Positions 1 to 9,956 of a stretch of 64,000 bases of DNA are shown here, piece by piece (within the stretch, counting starts at the first letter, position 1; every line of letters begins with the position of its first letter). The stretch lies in contig NZ_JAWQJT010000002.1 in NCBI RefSeq assembly GCF_033441515.1, positions 1,984,001-2,048,000 on the forward strand, read 5' to 3'. This DNA comes from Amycolatopsis solani (lineage in GTDB: Bacteria; Actinomycetota; Actinomycetes; Mycobacteriales; Pseudonocardiaceae). Both the position numbers and the translations under genes were made by a program. The notes beneath the pieces were generated by a model. That model was not told where the DNA came from, searched no databases, and worked only from the letters and a program-made list of their open reading frames with translations.

Positions 1-2
1 CC

Positions 3-2117
<2,115 letters not shown>

Positions 2118-2127
2118 GCCCCGCCCC

Positions 2128-2175
2128 GGTCGTGAGTGTTTAGGACGGTTAGAACCGTCCTAAACACTCACGACC
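2128..2175. repeat. Perfect 23-bp-arm palindrome, probable bidirectional terminator (family A)
   Basis: Arms 2128-2150 and 2153-2175 are perfectly complementary around a 2-base AG centre. It sits between two convergent gene ends (2117 and 2192), the expected place for a bidirectional terminator. The outer 15 bases (ggtcgtgagtgttta) recur exactly in the palindrome at 6406-6453, while the inner stem differs. Confidence 0.85.
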
Positions 2176-2191
2176 AGCCGCGGCAGACCGG

Positions 2192-2932
2192 CTACGGGAC
2201 CAGGTAGCGGGTCAGCAGGCTGGCGCCGTCGGTCAGGACACTGGCCAGCTCCAGCGCCAGTGGGTCGAACGCGCCGCCGACCGCCGCCCGGTCCGCCGTG
2301 CCCGCCACGAGGAACGGCGCGACCGTCAGCCGGAACTCGTCGACCAGACCCGCCCCGGCCAAGGACGCGAAGAGCTTCGGCCCGCCTTCGCAGTCGATCC
2401 GCTTCAGGCCGCGTTCGGTCAGGGCCGCCACGGCGACGTCGAGCGCCACCGCGTCCTCCCCCGTGACGACCACCTCGGCCCCCGCGCGCCGCCACGCGGC
2501 ACGCAAGTCCTTCGGCGCCCGCTCGCTGGTCAGGACGATCGTCGGCACCGCCGCCTTCGTCAGCACCGGCGCGTCCGGCGGCAGGCTCGCACCGGTCGTC
2601 ACGATCGCGATCGGCGGGATCGGCTCCAGACCGTGGCGGCGGCGCCGGTCCGCGGTCTCCGGGCCCGGGTGGACCCCTTCGAACTCCTCGATCACCGCCG
2701 TCCCCGCCCCGAGCAGGACGACGTCGGCGAGGTCGCTGCCCAGCTTGAACACGACCCGGTCGGGCTCGGTGGACAGCGGGCGCGAGCGGCCGCCGACCGC
2801 GATCGCGCCGTCCGTGCTCGACACGAAGTTGACGACCAGCCACTTCGCGGCGTCGGGGAAGCGGTAGAGGGCTTCGAGGTCGCCGGTGTCGAGCTCGCGA
2901 CCGGCTTCGAGCGGCCAGATCTGCCGGATCAC
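2192..2932 (-). CDS. RibD C-terminal-type (pyrimidine/dihydrofolate) reductase
   Basis: 246 residues of the RibD C-terminal reductase fold, the NADPH-binding fold shared with dihydrofolate reductase. Visible marks are NFVSSTDGAIAVGG near the N-terminus, the central LADVVLLGAGT, and IDCEGGPKL (family E-G-G-P). It resembles M. tuberculosis Rv2671, a stand-alone RibD-like protein reported to have dihydrofolate reductase activity. The GTG start at 2932 overlaps the stop of the upstream dihydropteroate-synthase-like gene as GTGA, so translation is probably coupled. The pairing suggests a role in pterin or folate metabolism rather than riboflavin synthesis; that is inference. Confidence 0.8.
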   Translation of the reverse strand: MIRQIWPLEAGRELDTGDLEALYRFPDAAKWLVVNFVSSTDGAIAVGGRSRPLSTEPDRVVFKLGSDLADVVLLGAGTAVIEEFEGVHPGPETADRRRRHGLEPIPPIAIVTTGASLPPDAPVLTKAAVPTIVLTSERAPKDLRAAWRRAGAEVVVTGEDAVALDVAVAALTERGLKRIDCEGGPKLFASLAGAGLVDEFRLTVAPFLVAGTADRAAVGGAFDPLALELASVLTDGASLLTRYLVP

Positions 2933-3798
2933 AGCCACCGCACCGCGTTCTTCGGCGGGCGGTCGCCGAGGATGCTGGCGATCATCTCGACCGTGTGCCG
3001 CGTCTCGCGGACCTGGTGCGCCCGGAACATCGCGGCCCCCTGCGCCGCCGCGTGCGCGGTGGCCGCCAGCGTGCCGGTGACCCGGTCGTCCATGGCGACG
3101 TCGAGCGTCTCGCCCACCACTCCCTTGTTGGACAACGCCATCAGCACCGGCCAGCCGGTGGCCACCAGCTTGTCGACGTTCCGCAGGATCGTCAGCGACT
3201 GGTAGGTGTTCTTCGAGAAGTCGATGCAGGGGTCGATCATGATCCCCTCGCGCGGGACGCCCTTCGCGATCGCCCGCTCGGCCAGCTCGGTGGTGTCCTT
3301 CACGACCGCGGCGACGACGTCGTCGTACTGCGGTTTCACCGGGTCGGTGCGCGGGTCGAGCCCGTCGACGTGGGCGCAGATGTACCCGGCGCCGTACTCG
3401 GCCGCGACGTCGAGGATCTCCGGCTCGTAGGCGGCCCAGTTGTCGTTGATCAGGTCCGCGCCGACCCGGCAGACGGCGTCGGCGACCTCGGCGCGGTAGG
3501 TGTCGACGCTGATCACGACGTCCGGGAACGCCGCGCGGATCCACTCGACGGTCGGCACGACGCGGCTGATCTCCTCCGCGACGGTCACCTCCGGGCCGGG
3601 GCTCGCGGGCACGCCGCCGATGTCGATCACCGCGGCGCCGTTCTCGATCGCCTTGCCGACGGCCGCGCGCGCCCGGTCTTCCTCGTACGTCACCCCGTTG
3701 TCGTAGAACGAGTCCGGCGTCCGGTTGACGATGGCCATCACCATTGCGTGGTCGCTGGTGAGCCGTCTCCCCCGGAAGACGAGGTCGTGGATGGGCAT
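2929..3798 (-). CDS. Divergent dihydropteroate synthase-like protein (FolP2 type)
   Basis: 289 residues, TIM-barrel dihydropteroate synthase family. Family landmarks are present but altered: MAIVNRTPDSF for the usual N-V-T-P-D-S-F, IDIGGVPASPG where catalytic enzymes have G-G-E-S-T-R-P-G, VDTYRAEVA, LINDNW, IDPCIDFSK and MALSNKG. The substituted S-T-R-P loop and lysine loop resemble mycobacterial FolP2, a paralogue reported to lack synthase activity, so folate synthesis by this protein is doubtful. ATG 3798 is chosen because GGAG lies 6 bases upstream; a GTG two codons earlier is possible. It is the first gene of a two-gene operon with the reductase. Confidence 0.8.
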   Translation of the reverse strand: MPIHDLVFRGRRLTSDHAMVMAIVNRTPDSFYDNGVTYEEDRARAAVGKAIENGAAVIDIGGVPASPGPEVTVAEEISRVVPTVEWIRAAFPDVVISVDTYRAEVADAVCRVGADLINDNWAAYEPEILDVAAEYGAGYICAHVDGLDPRTDPVKPQYDDVVAAVVKDTTELAERAIAKGVPREGIMIDPCIDFSKNTYQSLTILRNVDKLVATGWPVLMALSNKGVVGETLDVAMDDRVTGTLAATAHAAAQGAAMFRAHQVRETRHTVEMIASILGDRPPKNAVRWL

Positions 3799-3980
3799 GC
3801 GCACTCCGTTCGGGATCAGGTCCGGCTCCTCCCGAGCATAGTGAGGGCAGCCGCCCGGGGCGGGTTTCGCGACTTTCGGGGGTGTGCCGGGTTTGCCCGT
3901 CCCGACACACTGTGCGTGCCGGTGCGGTGACCAAGGGTTCCCGCCGGACCTCCATCCGTGCGGCGTGAGGAGATCCTCCG

Positions 3981-5300
3981 ATGGCGTCAAGGTCCTTGTC
4001 CCGGCTCGCCCTCGCGGCGACCGGGGTCCTGCTCACCACCCTGCTCGGCGGCACCGCCACCGCGCAGCCGGCGGACACGCCGGTCTTCTGGCGCGTGCCG
4101 GCCACCGCCGCCCAGGCGCAGGCGCTGACCGAAGCCGGCTTCGACGTCGAAGAAGGCGACGCGGGCGCGGTCCACGTCGTCGGCGGCCAGGGCGTCGCGA
4201 ACCAGCTGCGGGCGCGCGGTTTCCGGCCGTCGTTCTTCGACACCGTCTACAAAGAACTCCCGGCGCAGGGCAACGCGCTGGCGGCCGACACCTACTACGG
4301 CGGGTACCGGACGGTCACCGCGCACGAAAACCACCTCGCGCAGGTGGCTTCCGCGCACCCCGACCTGGCCACGAAGTACACGATCGGCCAGTCGTGGAAG
4401 AAGACGAAGGGCCAGGGCGGCCACGACATCCAGGCGCTTTGCCTGACCAAGAAGCAGACCGGCGACTGCACGCTGTCGACGACGTCGGCCAAGCCGAAGT
4501 TCTTCCTGATGGCCCAGATCCACGCGCGCGAGCTGTCCACCGGCGAGCTCGCCTGGCGCTGGATCGACTACCTCGCCGACGGCTACGCGACCGACGCCAC
4601 CGCGAAGTCCATTTTGGACACCACCGAGGTCTGGGTGGTGCCGATCGCCAACCCCGACGGCGTCGACATCGTCGCCTCCGGCGGGAACTCGCCCAAGCTG
4701 CAGCGCAAGAACGCCGACAACTCCCGCGGCAGCTGCACGGGCACGAACATCGGCATCGACCTCAACCGCAACTCCACGTTCAAGTGGGGCGGCGACTCCA
4801 ATTCGGCGTGCTCGGAGACCTACCAGGGCGTGAGCGCGGGGTCCGAGCCGGAGACGCAGGCGCTGGAGAAGCTGGCCCGCGCGATCTTCCCGGACCAGCG
4901 CGGCACCGGGAACAACGACCCCGCGCCGGCCACCGCCAAGGGTACGATGATCACGTTGCACAGCTACGGCAACGACATCATCATCCCGTGGGGCTTCACC
5001 CAGGCCACCTCGCCGAACGACGCGCAGTACCGCAAGCTCGGCGCGAAGTACGCGGCGTCCAACGGCTACCTCGTCGGCACCAACGAGGAGACCGTCGGCT
5101 ACGACACGAGCGGCACCACCGACGACTTCACCTACGGCGAACTCGGCGTCGCCAGCGTGACGTTCGAGGTCGGCGGCTCGAGCGGCACCTGCGGTGGGTT
5201 CCTGCCCCGCTACACCTGCGTCGACAGCACGTTCTGGCCGAAGAACAAGGGCGCGCTGATCGCCGCCGCGAAGGCCGCGGCGGCGCCATATCAGCAGTAG
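3981..5300 (+). CDS. Secreted M14-family zinc carboxypeptidase
   Basis: 439 residues. An arginine-containing N-terminus and hydrophobic stretch ending near ATAQP (residues 1-30) form a signal peptide, followed by a propeptide-like region. The M14 zinc site is visible: H181 and E184 in QIHAREL and H327 in TLHSYGN, with the catalytic glutamate at E396 in VTFEVGG. NPDG (substrate-binding loop) and IDLNRN are also typical. It should remove C-terminal amino acids from extracellular peptides. It is transcribed divergently from the dihydropteroate-synthase-like gene and ends 1 bp before the convergent methyltransferase, so the two share a 3' boundary without a separate terminator. Confidence 0.88.
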   Translation: MASRSLSRLALAATGVLLTTLLGGTATAQPADTPVFWRVPATAAQAQALTEAGFDVEEGDAGAVHVVGGQGVANQLRARGFRPSFFDTVYKELPAQGNALAADTYYGGYRTVTAHENHLAQVASAHPDLATKYTIGQSWKKTKGQGGHDIQALCLTKKQTGDCTLSTTSAKPKFFLMAQIHARELSTGELAWRWIDYLADGYATDATAKSILDTTEVWVVPIANPDGVDIVASGGNSPKLQRKNADNSRGSCTGTNIGIDLNRNSTFKWGGDSNSACSETYQGVSAGSEPETQALEKLARAIFPDQRGTGNNDPAPATAKGTMITLHSYGNDIIIPWGFTQATSPNDAQYRKLGAKYAASNGYLVGTNEETVGYDTSGTTDDFTYGELGVASVTFEVGGSSGTCGGFLPRYTCVDSTFWPKNKGALIAAAKAAAAPYQQ

Positions 5301-5301
5301 G

Positions 5302-6333
5302 TCAGGGCCGGCAGGCGTAGACGCAGTTCTGCGGACGCGGGGACCCGAGCACTTCGACGTGCCGGAACCCCGCGTCCGCGAGCAGTTCCCGCGCTTTTTC
5401 GGTGCCCCACATGGCACCCAGCGCGGCGCCGCCTTCGGCCAGCGACGTCGTCGTGCAGTACATCAGGCTGATCGAGTAGCACAGCGCGGCGAGCGGGTGG
5501 CCGACGTTCCGGGCGACGTCGGCGGAGAAGTTCGTGTCCACCATGAAGAACAGCCCGTCGGGCGCCAGCGCGCCGCGGATCCGCCGCAGCACGACGTCCG
5601 GCCGGTCCTGGTCGTGGACGGCGTCGAAGGCGGTGATCACGTCGAATTCGCCGGCCAGCTCGGCGGCGTCCCCGACGGCGAACTCGGCGTTCGGCAGGTG
5701 CGCGGTGTTCTCCCGGGCCTGGCCGACGACGCCGGGGTTGATGTCGACGCCGGTGAACCGCGAGGCGGGGAACGCTTCCGCGGCGACGGCGATGGCGTTC
5801 CCGGTGCCGCAGCCGAGGTCGAGCACGCGGACCCCCGCGGCGAGCCGCTCGGTCAGGCCGGGGACCGCGCCGAAGAAGCCGTCGACGAGGTGTTCGCGGT
5901 AGATGTGCTTCCAGCTGTCGCCGGTTTTCGCGCCGAGCGCCTCGAGGTGCGGCCCGTACGCCGAGCGCGGGACGCCGCCGCCTTCGGCGAACGCGCGTTC
6001 CAGTTCGGGGAGGATGCCGGTGAAGGCGCTCAGGGTGAGCAGGGACGGCATCAGGTTCGACGCCGTTTCGCCGAGCAGGAACTTCGCGTGCGACGGCGGG
6101 AAGGCGTACTCGCCGTCGTCGTAGGTGAAGATGCCGCCGGTGACCATGGCACCGAGCCACTCGCGGACGTAACGCTCTTCGAGCCCGGCGCGAGCGGCCA
6201 GCCCGGCACTGGTGGCGGGCCCTCCGGCCGCGGCGGCGAAGAGGCCGGTGCGGTGGCCGACGCCGATCAGCATGGTGAGCGCGCTGCCGGTCATGACCGC
6301 CGTCAGGTGCGCGGCGAAGTCCGTTTCCTCCAT
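5302..6333 (-). CDS. SAM-dependent methyltransferase with N-terminal winged helix
   Basis: 343 residues. Residues ~10-90 form a winged-helix-like region (TSAGLAARAGLEERYVREWL), followed by a class I methyltransferase domain with motif I LDLGCGTG at 171-178, an acidic residue after FTGVD for the ribose, and ITAFDAVHDQ as the post-II strand. The architecture matches the Rv2258c-like family, whose small-molecule substrate is unknown. ATG 6333 is preceded by GGAG. It stands alone on the minus strand with a family A palindrome 73 bp upstream of its start, so it is likely monocistronic. Confidence 0.8.
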   Translation of the reverse strand: MEETDFAAHLTAVMTGSALTMLIGVGHRTGLFAAAAGGPATSAGLAARAGLEERYVREWLGAMVTGGIFTYDDGEYAFPPSHAKFLLGETASNLMPSLLTLSAFTGILPELERAFAEGGGVPRSAYGPHLEALGAKTGDSWKHIYREHLVDGFFGAVPGLTERLAAGVRVLDLGCGTGNAIAVAAEAFPASRFTGVDINPGVVGQARENTAHLPNAEFAVGDAAELAGEFDVITAFDAVHDQDRPDVVLRRIRGALAPDGLFFMVDTNFSADVARNVGHPLAALCYSISLMYCTTTSLAEGGAALGAMWGTEKARELLADAGFRHVEVLGSPRPQNCVYACRP

Positions 6334-6405
6334 GGGAGAGGAGCGTACCGGGCCAGGCCGAGCGTCCGGTGTGGACAGTCGGCTCCAGCGGGTGGCGGCG
6401 CGGGT

Positions 6406-6453
6406 GGTCGTGAGTGTTTAGTCGGGTTAGAACCCGACTAAACACTCACGACC
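6406..6453. repeat. Perfect 23-bp-arm palindrome (family A), probable terminator of the PadR gene
   Basis: Arms 6406-6428 and 6431-6453 pair perfectly around AG. The outer arm ggtcgtgagtgttta and the TTAGAA centre are identical to the element at 2128-2175; the inner stem has changed on both sides together. It lies just downstream of the PadR stop codon (6462, minus strand). Confidence 0.82.
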
Positions 6454-6461
6454 CCCGGGCG

Positions 6462-7457
6462 TCAGGCTTCCTCGTCCTCCAGGCCCGCGTCGGCCAGCAC
6501 CGCGTAGACCCGCCGGCGGGCGTCGGCGAGGATCTTCTTCACCTCGGCCACCTGGGCTTCGGTGCCGCTGTGTCCCACCTGGGCGGCCGCACCGGACAGC
6601 TCGCCCAGCGCATGCCACAGCGTGGCGAACCGGTCGGCGTTGGGCTCCTCCTCGGGCTCCCCCCACAGCGCGGCGAACTCCGCCTCCCGGCCGGCGACGT
6701 GCTCGCGCCCCTCATCGGTCAGCTCGGCGACCCGGCGGCCGGCCGTTTCGACGGTGTGGACCAGGCCTTCGTCCTCCAGCTGCTGCAGGATCGGGTAGAC
6801 CGAGCCGGGACTGGGCCGCCACCGGTCGTGCGTGCGGCGGCGGATCTCCTGCATCAGCTGGTAGCCGTGCATCGGCTCCTCGGCCAGCAACGCCAGCACG
6901 GCCGGGCGCACCGGCCGGGGCGCGGGCCGCCCGCCGCGGAACTCGCGGACACGCTGCCACGCACCCCCACCGCCGCCCCAGCCACCCGGGCCGCCGAACG
7001 AGCCGGGGCCGCCGGGGAACCCGGGAAAGCCCGGCGGCTGCGGCGGCTGGGGCGGGTGCGGCGGGAACCCGCCTGGAGGGCCCCCGCGCGCCAGCTCCGG
7101 ACCCCCGTCCCAGTCCTCGTGCTCCGGCACCCCGCGCAGGTCCGGGTGTTCGTACCCCGGCACACCGCGCCCGAAGTGCCCGCCGTGCGCCTCGGGTCCG
7201 TGGCCGGACGCGCCGCCCAGGTCCGGCTCGTGGCCCGGCACGCCGTGCGCGAAGTGCCCGCCGGGTCCGTGGCCGGGCCTGCCGTGCAGGTCGGACCCGT
7301 GCCCGAAGTGCCCGCCGTGCGCCCCGGTTCCGTGGCCACGCATCCCCGGCAGGCCCGGCTCGTGGCCGAAGCGCCCGCCGTGCAGGTCCGGCCCGTGCCC
7401 GAAGTGGCCGCCGCCGAATCCGGCGAAGATTCGGCCCGCTCCCGCTGTCCTGTCCAT
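6462..7457 (-). CDS. PadR-family transcriptional regulator with Gly/His/Pro-rich N-terminal extension
   Basis: 331 residues. Residues ~184-265 are a PadR winged helix (RPAVLALLAEEPMHGYQLMQ, then PSPGSVYPILQQLEDEGLV), followed by the usual helical dimerisation tail. Residues 10-182 are low complexity: about 18 histidines lie in residues 15-115 inside repeats like GGHFGHG.DLHG, then a Pro/Gly/Phe-rich tract. PadR proteins are normally ~110-200 residues, so the extension nearly doubles this one; metal binding or phase behaviour is possible but unproven. ATG 7457 has GAGGAG just upstream. The gene lacks an obvious adjacent target; a small palindrome upstream suggests autoregulation. Confidence 0.85.
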   Translation of the reverse strand: MDRTAGAGRIFAGFGGGHFGHGPDLHGGRFGHEPGLPGMRGHGTGAHGGHFGHGSDLHGRPGHGPGGHFAHGVPGHEPDLGGASGHGPEAHGGHFGRGVPGYEHPDLRGVPEHEDWDGGPELARGGPPGGFPPHPPQPPQPPGFPGFPGGPGSFGGPGGWGGGGGAWQRVREFRGGRPAPRPVRPAVLALLAEEPMHGYQLMQEIRRRTHDRWRPSPGSVYPILQQLEDEGLVHTVETAGRRVAELTDEGREHVAGREAEFAALWGEPEEEPNADRFATLWHALGELSGAAAQVGHSGTEAQVAEVKKILADARRRVYAVLADAGLEDEEA

Positions 7458-7494
7458 GCGCTCTCCTCGTGTAGTCGTATCGCCGACATTCACA

Positions 7495-7504
7495 CGATAT
7501 ATCG
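7495..7504. promoter_or_regulatory. Candidate PadR operator (cgatatatcg)
   Basis: A 10-bp perfect palindrome, cgatatatcg, lies 38 bp upstream of the PadR start in an otherwise GC-rich sequence. A/T-rich palindromes in this position are common for autoregulated PadR proteins. No binding evidence is available. Confidence 0.4.
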
Positions 7505-7670
7505 CCGTTGGATCGGCGGCAACCCACCACGGCACCGCGACCGCGTTCACCAGGAATTTCCCTCCCGGCCATGAATAGTTCGTTATACGCCGGGATGTAC
7601 GGGTCTTGTACGAACCGGGTCGACGCTGCCGCCGAGACGTACGACGCAAAACGAACCCGTAGGGAGAACC

Positions 7671-9164
7671 GTGAACCTCACCCGGATCGCCAGAGGCCTG
7701 CTGGCCGGGCTGCTGGGGTGCGCCGCCGTGGCCGTGCCGGCGGCCGTCGGCACGGCCACCGCGCAAGCCGATGTCAGCAGCACCCTGGTGTTCACCAAGA
7801 ACACCGAAGGCCACGACTGCTACCGCATCCCCACCGTCGTCAAGGCGAACAACGGCGACCTGCTCGCCTTCGCCGAAGGCCGCAACGGCGGCGCGAGCGT
7901 CTGCAACGACCTCGGCGAAATCGACCTCGTCATGAAGCGCTCCAGCGACGGCGGCAAGACGTGGAGCGCGCTGCAGACGGTCATCAAGGCCAACGGCGAC
8001 ACCAAGGGCAACCCGGCGCCGATCGTCATCCCGGGCAGCAACCGGATCGTGCTGTTGTCCACCATGCAGTGCTACACCAACCCGGCTTGCGGCCGCGTCC
8101 CGCGCGTGTCGATCAGCGAGGACAACGGCAAGACGTGGGGCGCCCCGCGCGTGCTGACCACGGAACTCGGGTTCACGAGCGCGCCGGGCTGGCTCGCCAC
8201 CGGGCCGTCGCACGGGATCGTGCTCACGCGCGGTGCGCACGCCGGGCGGCTCGTCGCCGGGGTCAGCTGGACCACCGGCGGCAAGGACACCGGCGCGCTG
8301 GTCTACAGCGACGACCAGGGCACCACGTGGCACCGCGGTGCGACCGACTCGCCCACCACGGCGATCAACCCGCAGGAGATCAGCGTCACCGAGCTGCTCG
8401 ACGGCCGGGTCTACGCCGCCGCGCGCAACCAGGCCAACGACGGTGACAAGTGCCTGGCGAGCGGGACGCGCAACCGCGCCTTCGCGATCAGCTCGGACGG
8501 CGGCGCGAGCTTCAGCTCCAAGTTCGCCTTCGCCACCGACCTCGTCGCGCCGACCGTGCAGGGGTCGACGGCCCGGATGAGCGACACCGACGCCGGCGGC
8601 AAGTACAACCGGGTCGTGTTCGCCGCACCGTCCACTTGCGACCGTCGCAAGGAGCTGCGGGTGCACTCGTCCTTCGACGAGGGCGCGAACTGGACCGGCA
8701 CCGCGGGCAGCCTGCTCGTGTGGGGCCAGGACGCGGCGTACTCCGACATGGTGCAGCTGTCCCAGACCTCGGTCGGCGTGCTGTTCGAGGCCGGGCCCGA
8801 GTTCCACGCGAACGACACGATCCGCTACGCCACGGTCACCGACACCGCGCTGGGCGCTCCGGCGTGCGGACTCGGTTACGGCGTCATCGATTCGGCGCCG
8901 CTCGCCACCGCCGGCACGGCGTTCCTGTCCTACAACGCCGCCACCGGCAAGAACTGCGTCAGCGCCATGAAGAGCGCCAACGCCGGGAAGGCCACCCAGA
9001 CCTCGGCTTACCTGGAGGTCCAGGGCTCGGCACCGGCGACCGACTCGGGTGCGTTCTCCTACTTCGCCGGCCCGGTCACCGCGGCCGCGGCGGACAAGTG
9101 CGTGAAGTGGGGCGGCGCGGCCGACGGCCAGTCCTACACCAGCGGGTTCGAACACTGCGGCTGA
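7671..9164 (+). CDS. Secreted exo-alpha-sialidase (GH33-type, BNR/Asp-box repeats)
   Basis: 497 residues. Signal peptide of ~32 residues ending near ATAQA. The sialidase beta-propeller is shown by YRIP at 51-54 (family F/Y-R-I-P) and Asp boxes SSDGGKTW (91-98), SEDNGKTW, SDDQGTTW, SSDGGASF and the degenerate SFDEGANW. RNGG and the later R-containing strands fit the arginine triad. It should release terminal sialic acids outside the cell. GTG 7671 has AGGGAG 5 bases upstream. No lectin or carbohydrate-binding module is evident; the C-terminal ~60 residues are unassigned. A strong terminator follows. Confidence 0.85.
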   Translation: MNLTRIARGLLAGLLGCAAVAVPAAVGTATAQADVSSTLVFTKNTEGHDCYRIPTVVKANNGDLLAFAEGRNGGASVCNDLGEIDLVMKRSSDGGKTWSALQTVIKANGDTKGNPAPIVIPGSNRIVLLSTMQCYTNPACGRVPRVSISEDNGKTWGAPRVLTTELGFTSAPGWLATGPSHGIVLTRGAHAGRLVAGVSWTTGGKDTGALVYSDDQGTTWHRGATDSPTTAINPQEISVTELLDGRVYAAARNQANDGDKCLASGTRNRAFAISSDGGASFSSKFAFATDLVAPTVQGSTARMSDTDAGGKYNRVVFAAPSTCDRRKELRVHSSFDEGANWTGTAGSLLVWGQDAAYSDMVQLSQTSVGVLFEAGPEFHANDTIRYATVTDTALGAPACGLGYGVIDSAPLATAGTAFLSYNAATGKNCVSAMKSANAGKATQTSAYLEVQGSAPATDSGAFSYFAGPVTAAAADKCVKWGGAADGQSYTSGFEHCG

Positions 9165-9170
9165 CGCGGC

Positions 9171-9205
9171 GGGAGGGGACCCGCACCCTGGCCGGGTCCC
9201 CTCCC
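9171..9205. terminator. Bidirectional terminator after sialidase
   Basis: Arms 9171-9183 and 9193-9205 (gggaggggacccg and its complement) form a 13-bp stem with a 9-base loop, between convergent genes ending at 9164 and 9215. Confidence 0.85.
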
Positions 9206-9214
9206 CCGTGGCCG

Positions 9215-9820
9215 TCAGAAGCCCGAGCAGCTGGCGAGCGCGAACTCACCCGACGCGGTCGCCGTCTTGGCTTCCCGGCCGTCCACGACGACCTTGCAGG
9301 TCACCGTGCCGCCCGCTTCCCCGGTGCTGACGGTGAACGCGCCGATGACGATCCCGGTGGCCTCGACCGTTTTCGTCCACGGCACGGCCGCGCCGGTTTC
9401 GGTCTTGACCGAGCCCGCCTGGTCGAAGGTGCTGTAGTCGACGTCGGCGGTCTTCGCGTCCCCGGTCACCGAATAGACGATGGTGTGGTGCTGGGTCGCC
9501 TGCTCGTTCACGTCGCCGATCGCCTTGCCGAGCACGACCACCCACAGGATGCTCACGACGAGGCCGAGCACCGACACGACGATGCCGGCGATCGCGAGTC
9601 CCTTGTTGGTCGCTTTGCCCGCCCGCACCCTGGCGAGACCGACCGCGGACAGGACGAGGCCGAGCACCACCAGCGGCCAGGCGAGCACGCCGACGAACGG
9701 GATCGGCGAGAAGACCAGTCCGACCAGGCCGAGGACGAAGCCCGCCGTGCCGAGCCCGTTGCGGGGCGGAGCGGCCTGGGGAGCCGGGTACTGCTGCTGG
9801 ATCGGGGTGTAGTCGCTCAT
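9215..9820 (-). CDS. Membrane protein, DUF4190-like with MmpS-like C-terminus
   Basis: 201 residues. The short Pro/Gln-rich N-terminus is followed by two hydrophobic segments (~25-60 and ~73-98, with GLAIAGIVVSVLGLVV typical of DUF4190 proteins). A C-terminal extracytoplasmic domain then contains VYSVTGDAKTADVDYST, resembling the beta-rich domain of MmpS/transport-accessory proteins. Function is unknown; a surface or envelope role is likely. ATG 9820 follows an AGGACACG region. It stands alone, convergent with the sialidase and divergent from the sensor kinase. Confidence 0.65.
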   Translation of the reverse strand: MSDYTPIQQQYPAPQAAPPRNGLGTAGFVLGLVGLVFSPIPFVGVLAWPLVVLGLVLSAVGLARVRAGKATNKGLAIAGIVVSVLGLVVSILWVVVLGKAIGDVNEQATQHHTIVYSVTGDAKTADVDYSTFDQAGSVKTETGAAVPWTKTVEATGIVIGAFTVSTGEAGGTVTCKVVVDGREAKTATASGEFALASCSGF

Positions 9821-9956
9821 CGGGGTCGTGTCCTTTCGCCTTCGCTTGACGGCGAGCAGGAAACCAGCGCCCCGGCCCGTGCCGCGTCGTCCGCGAGCCT
9901 CGACCCGGTACGACGAAAGTCGTCAACGCCCGCGCCCCCGAGGAGCCGAACAGCTG

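Noticed and set aside
7458..9155. Very long minus-strand ORF across the sialidase gene
   Set aside because: It is the GC-rich shadow of the sialidase; the PadR protein starts at 7457 with a good ribosome site.
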